Made by a program: the position numbers and the translations under genes
Shown here: positions 43,032-52,113 of the stretch, piece after piece
Numbering within the stretch: position 1 is the stretch's first letter
Layout: every line of letters begins with the position of its first letter
Notes under the pieces: generated by a model
Seen by the model: the letters and a program-made list of their open reading frames with translations, nothing else
Databases searched by the model: none
Told to the model about the DNA's origin: nothing
Origin: Metallumcola ferriviriculae
GTDB taxonomy: Bacteria > Bacillota > JADQBR01
Length of the DNA stretch: 64,000 bases
Direction of reading: 5' to 3'
Assembly (NCBI RefSeq): GCF_035573695.1
Contig: NZ_CP121694.1
Span: 1,774,501 to 1,838,500 of the forward strand

Positions 43032-43175
43032 TTATTTTCCATGTAATGTATCCAGGAATTGCTCATAGCAGCTTTGACACATGGGCAGCTGGTACCAGCC
43101 AAAGTTTCGCAGGGATTTTTTACTGATTGGCTGTTGGCAGTAACAACAGAGTTGCATTTTGATTAATTGTCCCAT
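43032..43175 (-). CDS. Small CxxC zinc-knuckle-like protein, 47 aa
   Basis: ATG on the minus strand behind AGGGTGAT. The product has two Cys pairs, CCYC near residue 10 and CQSC near residue 33, spaced as in a minimal zinc ribbon, and a short helical end. It converges with trxA, its stop lying 4 nt from the trxA stop. No other evidence of expression; function unknown. Confidence 0.5.
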   Translation of the reverse strand: MGQLIKMQLCCYCQQPISKKSLRNFGWYQLPMCQSCYEQFLDTLHGK

Positions 43176-43240
43176 AATATCACCCTAAAGTTGGTTTTAT
43201 TTTAATGCTTGTTCGTATGGTCTCCCTCAAGACCACCTAT

Positions 43241-43278
43241 TATAGCTCCGGGTAATTATTTCCGGAGCTATATTTTTT
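43241..43278 (+). terminator. Strong hairpin terminator in the trxA-ROK gap
   Basis: TATAGCTCCGG pairs with CCGGAGCTATA, followed by TTTTTT. A small TGGTCT/AGACCA hairpin precedes it at 43218-43235. It is more than 200 nt after trxA, so the terminated transcript is uncertain. Confidence 0.75.
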
Positions 43279-43379
43279 GCGCTGTTTTCTATTTATTATT
43301 TTGTATCAGCAGTGGCGTTAATATCCCATCGGTTTTTTTGATAGAATAAAGATATAGAATAAATATGGCGGTGATTTAA

Positions 43380-44333
43380 TTGGGGATTATAGCGGCTATT
43401 GATTTGGGCGGTACTGCGATTAAGGGAGCTTTATTTGATGGGACAGGTCCGTTGACAAAAAAGAACCACCCAACAGAGGCGAAAAAAGGTTATGGACATG
43501 TACTGCAAAACATTGATCAATTAATCCAGCGAATGGCCGATAACAAGGGGATAAAGGTCGACGAGATAAGGTCGGTGGGCGTGGGGGTACCGGCCTTTAT
43601 GGCCGAGCAAGGAAGACGTGTGGTATTGGCGCCAAACTTGGGCTGGAGTGACGTTGATTTTGCCAGCGACCTAGCTGAACAGATGCAAAAACCGGTATTC
43701 TGCAACAATGATGCTAATTTAGCTGCTTTGGGTGAACACTGGCAGGGAAACGGTAAGGACATCGAGAATTTGTTAATGGTTACCATTGGCACGGGCATTG
43801 GGTCGGGATTAATACTGAACGGAGAATTGTATCAGGGTAAAAGCGGTATGGCTGTGGAAGTGGGTCACATGGTGATAATGGCTGAAGGGAGCCACCGGTG
43901 CAGCTGCGGTCGCCAGGGCTGTGTTGAGGCGCTGACCGCTGCACCTGCAATTGTGCGTGAAGCAAAAAAATTAATGGACGTACCTACTGATTGCTTGCCC
44001 GATGTGAATATTACTGAAGCCAAGCAGGTTTATCAGGCGGCAGCCAGTGGGGATAAGCGGGCCCTTCAGGTAGTGGAAAAAGCGGCTTATTTTCTAGGAG
44101 TAGCTTTAGCTAATATACTGAACTTTTACGAATTAGATGTAATTATCATCGGCGGCGGGGTTGCCCAGGCTGGCGATATTCTGTTAAACCCATTAAGGCG
44201 GACAGTCGCACGGGAGACGGTGTTTTTCCAGCGGAGACCGACAGAAATACTGCCGGGAATGCTTGGTAATGATGCCGGGGTTTTTGGTGCCGCGCGGTGG
44301 GCTGCGCTGGGTGAGGCGAAAAAAAGAGGGTGA
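43380..44333 (+). CDS. ROK-family sugar kinase, glucokinase-like
   Basis: A 317-aa cytoplasmic kinase. AAIDLGGTAIKGALFD at the N-terminus is the phosphate-binding loop, NNDANLAALGEHW (about residue 105) holds the catalytic Asp, GTGIGSGLI and the zinc motif GHMVIMAEGSHRCSCGRQGCVEAL (about 162-185) are typical of ROK glucokinases. TTG start behind GGCGGTGAT. The sugar specificity is not determined. Confidence 0.88.
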   Translation: MGIIAAIDLGGTAIKGALFDGTGPLTKKNHPTEAKKGYGHVLQNIDQLIQRMADNKGIKVDEIRSVGVGVPAFMAEQGRRVVLAPNLGWSDVDFASDLAEQMQKPVFCNNDANLAALGEHWQGNGKDIENLLMVTIGTGIGSGLILNGELYQGKSGMAVEVGHMVIMAEGSHRCSCGRQGCVEALTAAPAIVREAKKLMDVPTDCLPDVNITEAKQVYQAAASGDKRALQVVEKAAYFLGVALANILNFYELDVIIIGGGVAQAGDILLNPLRRTVARETVFFQRRPTEILPGMLGNDAGVFGAARWAALGEAKKRG

Positions 44334-44337
44334 CACC

Positions 44338-44580
44338 ATGGAAGTAACCATAAAACTATTTGCCAATTTACGGGAAAAGGCACCGGAATGTGCCCGTAAT
44401 GGGCAGTGGGTAATGGAAATTGGTGGTCAGGACAGGGTCGTGGATATACTGCAAAAGTATGATTTGGTGTTAGCTACCGATAAGATGCTGGTTACGGTTA
44501 ACGGTCAGGTGCTAAAGGAAAACTATCAACTGCAGGAGGGTGACGAAATCTGCGTCTTTCCTCCGTTGATAGGCGGCTAG
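44338..44580 (+). CDS. MoaD/ThiS-family sulfur carrier protein
   Basis: An 80-aa ubiquitin-like protein ending in PPLIGG; the C-terminal Gly-Gly is the site that receives sulfur as thiocarboxylate. GAGGGTGAC precedes the ATG, 4 nt after the ROK stop. In sequence it is closest to MoaD/tungsten-enzyme carriers, but no activating enzyme gene is adjacent. Confidence 0.8.
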   Translation: MEVTIKLFANLREKAPECARNGQWVMEIGGQDRVVDILQKYDLVLATDKMLVTVNGQVLKENYQLQEGDEICVFPPLIGG

Positions 44581-44590
44581 GGGGATAATT

Positions 44591-45151
44591 ATGCTTAAGA
44601 TATTTCAGCAGCTTGGTAGAGATTTGTTTATTTCAGGTTTGATTTCTTCCCATGGTGGTAATATGAGTATTATTGACGGAGAGAGGGTACATATTACCCG
44701 GTCAGGATCAATGCTGGGTCGGCTTATTGATGGCGATGTAGTGGTTACCGGATTGAATGTTGATGATGGTGATTTTAAGCTTGCTTCTTCTGAATTAGTG
44801 GTTCATCGGGCTGTTTATCGGCACACTGATGCCCGGGCGATACTTCATGCCCATCCCCCCTACGCAGTGGCGCTATCGCTGCTGACCGATGAAGACATTG
44901 TACCGGTGGATTCTGAGGGCGCTTATTTGTTGAAAAGAGTACCAGTGATATCAGCCAAAGAAACCATCGGCTCACAGGAAGTAGCCGAAAAATTGCCTCA
45001 GGCTTTATCACGAGCGCCAATCAGTGTATTGAAGGGGCATGGCAGCTTTGCAGTGGGCAGTACTTTGGCAGAGGCACTTCAGTATACTACTGCGTTAGAA
45101 TTGGCGGCTAAAATAATTTGGTTGAGCAGCAGGCATGGCGGTCGGAGGTAA
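44591..45151 (+). CDS. Class II aldolase/adducin-family protein (FucA/AraD type)
   Basis: A 186-aa metal-dependent aldolase-fold protein: SSHGGNMSII (phosphate site, about residue 19), LHAHPPYA (metal His, about 78) and LKGHGSFAVG (third metal His, about 136). The family includes fuculose- and ribulose-phosphate enzymes and dehydratases; substrate unknown. It follows the sulfur carrier by 10 nt. Confidence 0.82.
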   Translation: MLKIFQQLGRDLFISGLISSHGGNMSIIDGERVHITRSGSMLGRLIDGDVVVTGLNVDDGDFKLASSELVVHRAVYRHTDARAILHAHPPYAVALSLLTDEDIVPVDSEGAYLLKRVPVISAKETIGSQEVAEKLPQALSRAPISVLKGHGSFAVGSTLAEALQYTTALELAAKIIWLSSRHGGRR

Positions 45152-45254
45152 AGTTTAGATAAATAATGGTTGCTGCCCATTGCATAAAATACTATTGATG
45201 GGGATTAACTATGGATAGTCGGTTAACGGCTAAGTTCTTAAGGAGATGGTAACA

Positions 45255-46637
45255 GTGTTTGATATGATCGTATTGGGCGGTGGTCCCGGCGGATATACGG
45301 CTGCTATCAGGGCGGCGCACCAAGGGGGTAAGGTGGCGCTCATTGAAAGAGATGCTTTGGGAGGTACATGTCTTAATTGGGGCTGCATTCCCACTAAGGC
45401 TCTTGTGAAATCCGCTGAGGTTTATCGGTCTGTTCGTGATGCTGAGCAGTTTGGCGTGAATGTAGAAAACTCCAACCTGAATTTTAGTGGGGTTACCATG
45501 CATAAAACAAAAGTCGTCAACGATCTTCGTAAAGGGTTGGACCAGTTGATGAAGGCCAATAAGATTGAGGTATTTAGCGGCAGTGGCGAGGTGCAGGATT
45601 TGCACACCATTTTAGTTGACCAAGGTAATGGGGAAAAGACTGCCGTAAAAGGCAAAAATATAGTGATTGCAACTGGTTCGGTTCCCATACGCATACCAAT
45701 ACCGGGTGCTGATGCCGAAGGTGTAATAACTTCAGACCAGGCTTTGTCACTAACTTCACTGCCAGACAGTATGGTGGTAATTGGCGGCGGTGTAGTGGGA
45801 TTGGAGTTAGCAAGTGTCTTTAACAGTTTTGGCTGTAAAATAACGGTGGTAGAAATGGCACCGTTTATTTTACCGCCCATGGATCAGGAAATATCGAGGC
45901 GTTTGACCCCGATGTTAAAAAAACAGGGCATGAACATTTTTACCGGTACAGTAGTAAAAGAGATAAAAAGGCAGGATAAACTAGTGGTCACTTTGGAAGG
46001 GAAACAGGACCGGCAGATAACTGCGGATATGGTATTATTGGCTACTGGCAGGGTACCCAATTTAGCGGGGGTTTCAATAGATAAATTAGGGATACATCAT
46101 CAAGGCCAAAGAATAGCCGCCAACGAACGCATGGAGACAAATCTCCCTGGTATCTATGCTGTGGGCGATGTTACCGGTGGCACAATGCTGGCGCATGTAG
46201 CGGCTGCTGAGGGGATGGTGGCAGCGGATAACTGTATGGGCCAACAAAGGGAGTTTGATTTTCGTGCAGTACCGGCATGTATATTTACTTATCCGGAAGT
46301 AGCTGCAGTGGGTATGACTGAACAGCAGGCAAAGGACGCATACACAAATATTACAGTCAGTAAATTTCCCTTTTCGGCAAGCGGTAAGGCATTGACTTTA
46401 GGAGAAGGCGCGGGTATCACTAAAATGATTGCCCATGCCGAAACCGGGCAGATACTTGGCGTACATATTTTGGGTGCCCAAGCAACAGAACTGATTGCCG
46501 AGGCGGCACTCGCAATTGATGCCCGTCTTACCGCCCAGGAAGTAGCAGATACCATTCACGCTCATCCCACCTTAGCAGAGACTATTGCGGAAGCTGCGCA
46601 CGGCATAGTGGGAAAATCTATTCATACTGTTCGCTAA
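45255..46637 (+). CDS. lpdA: Dihydrolipoyl dehydrogenase
   Basis: A 460-aa flavoprotein disulfide reductase. MIVLGGGPGGYTAAIRAAQ-type FAD motif at the start, redox pair GGTCLNWGCIPTK (about residues 35-47), NAD motif VVIGGGVVGLELASVF, and the C-terminal HAHPTLAET with the catalytic His. AAGGAG is 10 nt from the GTG at 45255, but only 1 nt from the ATG at 45246, so GTG is preferred. No lipoyl-protein complex genes are adjacent. Confidence 0.9.
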   Translation: MFDMIVLGGGPGGYTAAIRAAHQGGKVALIERDALGGTCLNWGCIPTKALVKSAEVYRSVRDAEQFGVNVENSNLNFSGVTMHKTKVVNDLRKGLDQLMKANKIEVFSGSGEVQDLHTILVDQGNGEKTAVKGKNIVIATGSVPIRIPIPGADAEGVITSDQALSLTSLPDSMVVIGGGVVGLELASVFNSFGCKITVVEMAPFILPPMDQEISRRLTPMLKKQGMNIFTGTVVKEIKRQDKLVVTLEGKQDRQITADMVLLATGRVPNLAGVSIDKLGIHHQGQRIAANERMETNLPGIYAVGDVTGGTMLAHVAAAEGMVAADNCMGQQREFDFRAVPACIFTYPEVAAVGMTEQQAKDAYTNITVSKFPFSASGKALTLGEGAGITKMIAHAETGQILGVHILGAQATELIAEAALAIDARLTAQEVADTIHAHPTLAETIAEAAHGIVGKSIHTVR

Positions 46638-46711
46638 GATAGAACATCTTTTGATAACTGTTTCAGAGGGAACGTGAAAGTAAATCGATTTGTTTTGGGA
46701 GGGGGAAAGAT

Positions 46712-47773
46712 ATGAAATTACAGTCGTACAGTGCCATGGCCATAGGCAGTTTGCCCTTCAAGGAACCTGAGAAGGCCCTGGACCTCATATGGAAGTATAT
46801 TCCGGATTACCCGCACTGGCCGCAGCTGCCCCAGCGCGGTCCAAGAGAACATTTCGTATATCAGTATTTATACCCGCTGGTTCAGCTGGGTATTTTAGAG
46901 GAGCAGTCTAACGGTAAAATGCGAGTGGCGGGGAACTCTGATGGGTGGGAAGAAAAGCTAACCACCTTTTACACCTGGTTTTTAGATGGCAGCGAAAAGG
47001 GCAATTTAAATAACTTTAGGGCTACCCGGGAATCGGCTGCTGGGTTTTATAGCTTCCTAGAAGATATAGAGCTTTTTGGCACTAGAAGAGCAAAGGCCCT
47101 CAAAGGTCAGATAAGTGGCCCACTGAGTGTATCCTTATATCTATACGATCAAGAAGGTAAATCTGCTTATTATAATGCGGAAGTAAGGGATGTCCTTATT
47201 AAGGCACTGAGCTTACAAGCGCGCTGGCAGGCTAAGGAAATGGCTAAGCATGGGCTGCCGGCAATAATTTTTATTGATGATCCTGCGGTTGCCGCGGTGG
47301 GTTCCTCGACCTTTGTTTCCATCCAGAGAGAGGCAGTGGTGGAGATATTCAAAGAAATGCTGGCAGAAATCAGGAAGGATGCGGCTCTCATCGGGGTGCA
47401 CTCTTGTGCCGGGGTTGATTGGTCTATTTTTGTGGATGCCGGAATTGACATAATTAGTTTTGATGCCGACCAATATTTTGAGTCTTTACTGGTGTACTCC
47501 AAAAGTATTAAAGAATTTCTTGCAAGGGGCGGCACATTGGCATGGGGAGGTATTCCCACCACCGAAGCCATATTTAATACCGATAAGAAAGGCCTGGTTA
47601 CAGCGTGGAAAAGGCAGCGGGAACGTTTGGTAAAGGCAGGCATAGCCGAGCAGCTGCTCAACCAGATGGTCATTACCCCTAGCTGCGGGGCGGGAACTCT
47701 AACGTCCCAAGCGGCTGAAAAAATATATTCCTTAAACTATGATTTTGCTTCATATCTGCAGGAAATAGGCTAA
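46712..47773 (+). CDS. Cobalamin-independent methionine-synthase-like/UROD-superfamily protein
   Basis: A 353-aa TIM-barrel protein. IGSLPFKEPEKALD at the N-terminus, IFIDDPAVAAVGSS (about residue 186), GVHSCAGVDWS (His-x-Cys zinc ligands, about 228) and TPSCGAGTLT (last zinc Cys, about 325) fit the core MetE family, whose members transfer methyl groups to thiols. The protein is far shorter than enterobacterial MetE, resembling archaeal core types. The methyl donor is unknown. GGAGGGGG precedes the ATG. Confidence 0.8.
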   Translation: MKLQSYSAMAIGSLPFKEPEKALDLIWKYIPDYPHWPQLPQRGPREHFVYQYLYPLVQLGILEEQSNGKMRVAGNSDGWEEKLTTFYTWFLDGSEKGNLNNFRATRESAAGFYSFLEDIELFGTRRAKALKGQISGPLSVSLYLYDQEGKSAYYNAEVRDVLIKALSLQARWQAKEMAKHGLPAIIFIDDPAVAAVGSSTFVSIQREAVVEIFKEMLAEIRKDAALIGVHSCAGVDWSIFVDAGIDIISFDADQYFESLLVYSKSIKEFLARGGTLAWGGIPTTEAIFNTDKKGLVTAWKRQRERLVKAGIAEQLLNQMVITPSCGAGTLTSQAAEKIYSLNYDFASYLQEIG

Positions 47774-47787
47774 CGGGGGGCTGACAA

Positions 47788-48339
47788 TTGTCTGAGCTTA
47801 TTATTGAAGGTGTACGGGGGATACCTCTAGAATGGCAGGTCTTTTTACTGTCCATGCTGCCGGTGACAGAACTGAGGGCGGCAATACCAATCGGTTTGGC
47901 CAGAGGCCTTAATATTTCCCAGGCGTTGTTTTTTGGTATAATGGGAAATTTAATTCCGGTAGTGCCCTTGCTGCTGCTGCTGGACCCCGTCAGTACCTTT
48001 TTGAGTCGTTTCCCGTTCTTTCAACGAATTTTTAATTGGATATTTGAACGGACTAGAACAAAAAGTGACAAAGTAGAAAAGCTAGGCGCCTGGGGTTTAC
48101 TTTTGTTTGTAGGAATTCCGGCACCTGGAACTGGAGTGTGGACCGGGAGTCTGATAGCATTTTTACTGGGGATAAAGTTCTGGCGTGCATTATGGCCAAT
48201 CTGCATCGGTACAGTGCTTGCTGGTATCCTGGTTTCTATGGCCACTCTGGGGGTTTTGAAGTTATTCACTGGTGAATTGGGCTTATTACTGTTATTGGTT
48301 ATTATCGTACTGGTGTTTTGGAAGTACCGAAGAAGTTAG
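47788..48339 (+). CDS. Small multidrug export family membrane protein
   Basis: A 183-aa integral membrane protein with about five hydrophobic helices. SMLPVTELRAAIPIGLARG (about residues 22-40) and GIPAPGTGVWTGSLIAFLLG (about 111) match the Sm_multidrug_ex family. The actual substrate of this family is not established. TTG start behind ACGGGGGG. The next gene begins at the base after its stop. Confidence 0.8.
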   Translation: MSELIIEGVRGIPLEWQVFLLSMLPVTELRAAIPIGLARGLNISQALFFGIMGNLIPVVPLLLLLDPVSTFLSRFPFFQRIFNWIFERTRTKSDKVEKLGAWGLLLFVGIPAPGTGVWTGSLIAFLLGIKFWRALWPICIGTVLAGILVSMATLGVLKLFTGELGLLLLLVIIVLVFWKYRRS

Positions 48340-49401
48340 GTGGTGGCAACTTTGTCAGTTTATGAATATACAGGTAATCTGCATGTGCACTCCACTTATT
48401 CAGATGGGTCCGGGGATATTCCCGAAATAGCTGCAGCGGCTGGGAAAGCCGGAATAGATTTTGTCGGAATCAACGACCATCACACTTTGGCAGGTATGAA
48501 AGACGGACTGGAGGGCTGGCGCGACGGCGTCTTAATATTGGTGGGCATGGAAAATAACCATAATAACCATCATTATTTATCCTACGGCGCCTCAACGGAA
48601 GTCCCGGATAATACCGATAATCCTCAGAAGGTAATTGATGCTGTCAATGCTCAGCATGGCATTGGTTTTATCGCTCACCCCTTTGAAAAAGGGAGTCGAA
48701 TGGTATTTGGAGGACACGCATACACGTGGGATGATTGGTCTGTTAAAGGATATACGGGTATTTCAATTTGGAATTACAGTTCACAATGGCGTGACGGAGC
48801 TACCGGTTTGGTGCAGGCATTGTATAATCTTTACCTGAAACCACACCGCCCTATTACCGGACCATGTTCGGAGGCATTGGCAAAATTGGATGAGGTTGCC
48901 CAGCAGCGAAGAATTACTGCCATAGGCGGGTCCGATGCTCATGCTGTGAAGATAAAGTATGGGCCCTTGTCGCCCTGCATTTTCCCGTATCAGTTTTTGT
49001 TTCGCACGGTAAATACCCATGTTTTATTAGACAGCCCATTAACAGGGGACGTAGAAATCGATAAGGTTAAAATTTACCGTGCGTTAGCAGAAGGTAAGTG
49101 TTTTGTCGCCTTTGATTTTTATAAACCGACCAAGGGTTTTCGTTATTGGGCGGTCAACGGGGAGAGACTTCTGAGTATGGGTCAGGCGGTAGACTTTTCC
49201 GGTGGGTGGGAAATGAAGGCAGAGTTACCGGATAAGGGCGATATCAGCATTATTAGAAACGGGCATGTAGTAATACAGGAGACCGGTCGGAGTGTAAAGA
49301 TGTTAGTAGAAAAACCCGGAGCATATCGACTGGCTGTTCGGCAGCGTCGAGGTTTAGGGAGTTTACCGTGGATATATAGCAATTATCTATATTTTCGCTA
49401 G
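48340..49401 (+). CDS. PHP-domain metal-dependent phosphoesterase
   Basis: A 353-aa protein. The PHP metal site is visible as NLHVHSTYSDGSG (about residues 13-25), INDHHTL (about 46) and ENNHNNHH (about 68), with GFIAHPF and a final GGSDAHAVK (about 197). The C-terminal 100 residues form a beta-rich domain of unknown role. It abuts the preceding gene. Substrate unknown. Confidence 0.8.
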   Translation: MVATLSVYEYTGNLHVHSTYSDGSGDIPEIAAAAGKAGIDFVGINDHHTLAGMKDGLEGWRDGVLILVGMENNHNNHHYLSYGASTEVPDNTDNPQKVIDAVNAQHGIGFIAHPFEKGSRMVFGGHAYTWDDWSVKGYTGISIWNYSSQWRDGATGLVQALYNLYLKPHRPITGPCSEALAKLDEVAQQRRITAIGGSDAHAVKIKYGPLSPCIFPYQFLFRTVNTHVLLDSPLTGDVEIDKVKIYRALAEGKCFVAFDFYKPTKGFRYWAVNGERLLSMGQAVDFSGGWEMKAELPDKGDISIIRNGHVVIQETGRSVKMLVEKPGAYRLAVRQRRGLGSLPWIYSNYLYFR

Positions 49402-49458
49402 TTCTTAAGAAGATGGTATAGTTAGTGGATCAGTGTTCCAACAAGAAAGAAATTGTTT

Positions 49459-49487
49459 CCCCCTGGGCATACTAATGCCAAAGGGGG
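49459..49487 (+). promoter_or_regulatory. Hairpin covering the ribosome-binding site of the 62-aa gene
   Basis: CCCCC and GGCAT pair with ATGCC and GGGGG across a small internal loop; the loop is ACTA. The 3' arm contains the AGGGGG Shine-Dalgarno sequence of the gene at 49495, so the folded form would block translation. Confidence 0.55.
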
Positions 49488-49494
49488 TGAATGG

Positions 49495-49683
49495 ATGCTT
49501 AATCAGCGTGCGGTAAAAATTAATCGACGCGAACCCGGTGGTGATAAAATTTCCCGGGTGGCACAAAGCAAGAAGGCCAATATGGAAATGGCCCATGCCA
49601 TAACAACTGACCTGCGTAAAGTAAATCGCCCGGACTTCCACTTTGATGAAAGTGGTGGTGCAGATTATTTTGGCGGCGTATAA
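49495..49683 (+). CDS. Small hypothetical protein, 62 aa
   Basis: A basic N-terminal half (VKINRREPGGDKISRVAQSK) and an acidic, Gly-rich end (DFHFDESGGADYFGGV). AAGGGGGTG sets the ATG at 49495. The gene converges with the minus-strand 77-aa gene. I do not recognise it. Confidence 0.55.
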   Translation: MLNQRAVKINRREPGGDKISRVAQSKKANMEMAHAITTDLRKVNRPDFHFDESGGADYFGGV

Positions 49684-49688
49684 GAAAA

Positions 49689-49922
49689 TTAGTCTTTTTC
49701 ATGAACCTTGCAATAAGGTTCATTTTCTTTTGCCCTTCTTTCTTTTTCCCTTTCACTACTATTTGATACTTCTGTCAGTATTTCCGCTTCAGTTTCGTCT
49801 CTGGCGTCAAACATGTTTGGCTTTGTGGCTTTGGGGTTCTTGGCCCAAAAATACAAACCGCCTAAAAAGATAAAAGCCAATGTACCGACTACCCACAGCA
49901 GTATCTCGGATATTGGATTCAT
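49689..49922 (-). CDS. Small membrane protein, 77 aa
   Basis: An N-terminal hydrophobic helix (ILLWVVGTLAFIFLGGLYFW, about residues 7-26) followed by a charged cytoplasmic tail with many Glu and Lys. AGGAGG precedes the ATG at 49922. It lies upstream of and divergent from mraZ. Function unknown. Confidence 0.55.
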   Translation of the reverse strand: MNPISEILLWVVGTLAFIFLGGLYFWAKNPKATKPNMFDARDETEAEILTEVSNSSEREKERRAKENEPYCKVHEKD

Positions 49923-50045
49923 GGAAATGCCTCCTTTAATGGTTTAATCCTAGAATGGTGTTTTTCCGGATATTTATCCCTTGAAAAAAAATTTTAAAAA
50001 ATTTTCCAGCTAAGCAGGAAAATAAAGGGGGTAGAGAGAATAGAA

Positions 50046-50091
50046 AGTGGTAGTAAGTGGAGGAAAGTGGTAGATTATACCCACAAAGTGG
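50046..50091 (+). promoter_or_regulatory. MraZ boxes upstream of mraZ
   Basis: AGTGG occurs at 50046, 50056, 50066 and 50087. The first three are spaced exactly 10 bp, one helical turn, the pattern bound by MraZ rings at dcw promoters; the fourth is offset by 21 bp, also near two turns. They lie 11-56 nt before the mraZ ATG, which supports autoregulation of the cluster. Confidence 0.75.
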
Positions 50092-50101
50092 AGTGACGCC
50101 T

Positions 50102-50539
50102 ATGTTTATGGGGGAATATTTTCATACAGTTGACGGTAAAGGGCGTCTGATTATCCCGGCCAAGTTTAGAGAAGGCCTGGAAGATACTTTCGTGGTTACT
50201 AAAGGGTTAGATAATTGCCTTTTCGTTTATCCGCCGGATGAATGGAAGACATTGGAGCAAAAACTAAAAGCACTTCCTTTTACTAAAAAGGATGCGAGAG
50301 CCTTCGTTCGGTTTTTCTTTTCCGGGGCCACGGAATGTGAACTGGACAAACAGGGAAGGATTTTATTGCCGGCCAGCTTGCGAAATTATGGTCAATTGGA
50401 AAAAGATGTAGTAATTATCGGTGTTTCATCCAGGGTTGAGATTTGGAGTAGGGAGAGTTGGGAAAAATACAGTACTGAAGCAGAAATGGATTATGAGGAG
50501 ATTGCGGAGAAGATTGTTGACTTTGATATCGACTTGTAA
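50102..50539 (+). CDS. mraZ: Transcriptional regulator MraZ
   Basis: A 145-aa protein of two SpoVT/AbrB-like repeats: [24 protein letters not shown] in the first and [18 protein letters not shown] in the second. MraZ binds DNA as a ring and represses the dcw operon. I chose the ATG at 50102, which gives the typical MFMGEY start; the frame opens at 50057 but within the MraZ boxes. Confidence 0.93.
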   Translation: MFMGEYFHTVDGKGRLIIPAKFREGLEDTFVVTKGLDNCLFVYPPDEWKTLEQKLKALPFTKKDARAFVRFFFSGATECELDKQGRILLPASLRNYGQLEKDVVIIGVSSRVEIWSRESWEKYSTEAEMDYEEIAEKIVDFDIDL

Positions 50540-50575
50540 CGTTCGGTTAAATGTAAATAAAGGAGTAGTGGCCCG

Positions 50576-51511
50576 ATGGAATTTTATCACCGATCGGTGA
50601 TGCTGCAGGAATGTATGGAATTATTAAAAATAAAGCCGAATGGCATCTATTTTGACTGCACCTTGGGCGGTGGCGGACACGGTGAAGCCATAGCCGAAAA
50701 ACTCAATGATCAGGGCTTATTGGTTGGCCTTGACCAAGATGAAGACGCTTTAGAGGCTGCAGAAGGAAGATTGCAGCAGTATTCTGATAAAGTTAAGATT
50801 GTGCGTAGTAATTTCCGTTACCTAGGTCAAGTAGCTGCTGATCTTGGCATAACACAAATAGATGGCTTCTTGTTTGATTTGGGCATATCGTCTTATCAGG
50901 TTGACCAAGCAGATAGAGGATTTAGTTACCAGCAGGAAGCGCCGTTAGATATGCGTATGGATAAGCAGCAGGTAACTAATGCCGGCACGCTGGTGAATGA
51001 ATTAAGTGAAGCGCACTTAGCAGAAATTATTAAAAACTATGGCGAAGAGCGTTGGGCTGCCCGAATTGCCAGCTTTATTGTCAATTTTAGGGCAAACCAA
51101 CATATAGAAACCACCACTCAGTTGGTGGATATAATTAAAAAGGCAATACCCGCTGGGGCAAGGAAAGCCGGTCCCCATCCCGCCAAACGGACTTTCCAAG
51201 CCCTGCGGATTGCTGTAAACAGTGAATTGGATGTTATATCTGAAGCATTAAAGCAGGGAGTCGGCCTTTTGTCACCCCGCGGTAGAATAGTAGTTATTTC
51301 CTTCCATTCGTTGGAGGATAGAATTGTGAAGCAAACTTTTCGGGACATGGCCCAAAGTTGTAAATGCCCACCCGGGTTTCCTGTTTGCACATGCGGTGTC
51401 CAGAAACAGGTACGTATAGTTACCTCTAAGCCAGTCATTCCGTCTGAAGAAGAAGTAAATGCTAATCCCCGGGCGCGCAGCGCCAAGGTAAGGGCGGCGG
51501 AAAAGCTGTAA
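50576..51511 (+). CDS. rsmH: 16S rRNA m4C1402 methyltransferase RsmH
   Basis: A 311-aa SAM-dependent methyltransferase. FDCTLGGGGHGEAI (about residues 26-39) is the SAM-binding motif, FDLGISSYQVD (about 101) the catalytic region, and HPAKRTFQALRI with ISFHSLEDRIVK are family signatures. AAAGGAG precedes the ATG. Second gene of the dcw cluster. Confidence 0.95.
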   Translation: MEFYHRSVMLQECMELLKIKPNGIYFDCTLGGGGHGEAIAEKLNDQGLLVGLDQDEDALEAAEGRLQQYSDKVKIVRSNFRYLGQVAADLGITQIDGFLFDLGISSYQVDQADRGFSYQQEAPLDMRMDKQQVTNAGTLVNELSEAHLAEIIKNYGEERWAARIASFIVNFRANQHIETTTQLVDIIKKAIPAGARKAGPHPAKRTFQALRIAVNSELDVISEALKQGVGLLSPRGRIVVISFHSLEDRIVKQTFRDMAQSCKCPPGFPVCTCGVQKQVRIVTSKPVIPSEEEVNANPRARSAKVRAAEKL

Positions 51512-51541
51512 AGTTCTAAAGCTGAAAGAGGGTGAATAAGC

Positions 51542-52051
51542 TTGTTATTAGCACAAAAACAGGAAGATTATAATAATTACTATGATACAGTACCAACCAT
51601 CAAACCGAAGCCGGCACCACAAGCCAAGACTTGGCCAAAGCCATTGATGGTGGCCATTGTACTGGTTGCATTTCTTTCGGGCTTATTCATGATTTCAAAA
51701 TATGTCCAGCTTTCTATGTTAGGCACCGAAATAAATCAGGTAAAAAAACAAATTGATACTTTAAAAAATGATAATGAAAGATTACAATTAGAAATTGCCA
51801 AGCTTAATTCACCGGAGCGGGTAGCGGTTATTGCCAGTACAAGATTAGGAATGCGTGAACCCAATCTAAAACAGTTCAAACTGGTTACACCTTTGCCGGA
51901 ACAACCCACCGCTGCTATCAAACTGGTCAATCAACCGACGCCGGAGGGTAGTGAGAATTTAAGTGAGGAAATGGGTTTTGTTCGGGCTATCACCCACTGG
52001 GTCTCCCATTGGGTTGGTGGTGTTTCTGAAGTTGAGGCGTCTCCGTTATAA
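51542..52051 (+). CDS. ftsL: Cell division protein FtsL-like
   Basis: A 169-aa bitopic protein: cytoplasmic N-terminus, one membrane helix (about residues 37-55), and an extracytoplasmic leucine-zipper-like coiled coil (LGTEINQVKKQIDTLKNDNE). Position between rsmH and the PBP gene is the usual one for ftsL. The Pro-rich C-terminal tail is longer than in most relatives. TTG start behind AGAGGGTG. Confidence 0.85.
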   Translation: MLLAQKQEDYNNYYDTVPTIKPKPAPQAKTWPKPLMVAIVLVAFLSGLFMISKYVQLSMLGTEINQVKKQIDTLKNDNERLQLEIAKLNSPERVAVIASTRLGMREPNLKQFKLVTPLPEQPTAAIKLVNQPTPEGSENLSEEMGFVRAITHWVSHWVGGVSEVEASPL

Positions 52052-52113
52052 GAGGGTTAAATGACAATCGCCTCCGGTTAGCTAAAAAATATTTTATTTC
52101 CTGAGGTGAGATT

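Noticed and set aside
46638-46711. Riboswitch ahead of the methionine-synthase-like gene
   Set aside because: The gap is only 74 nt and shows no SAM or cobalamin riboswitch core.
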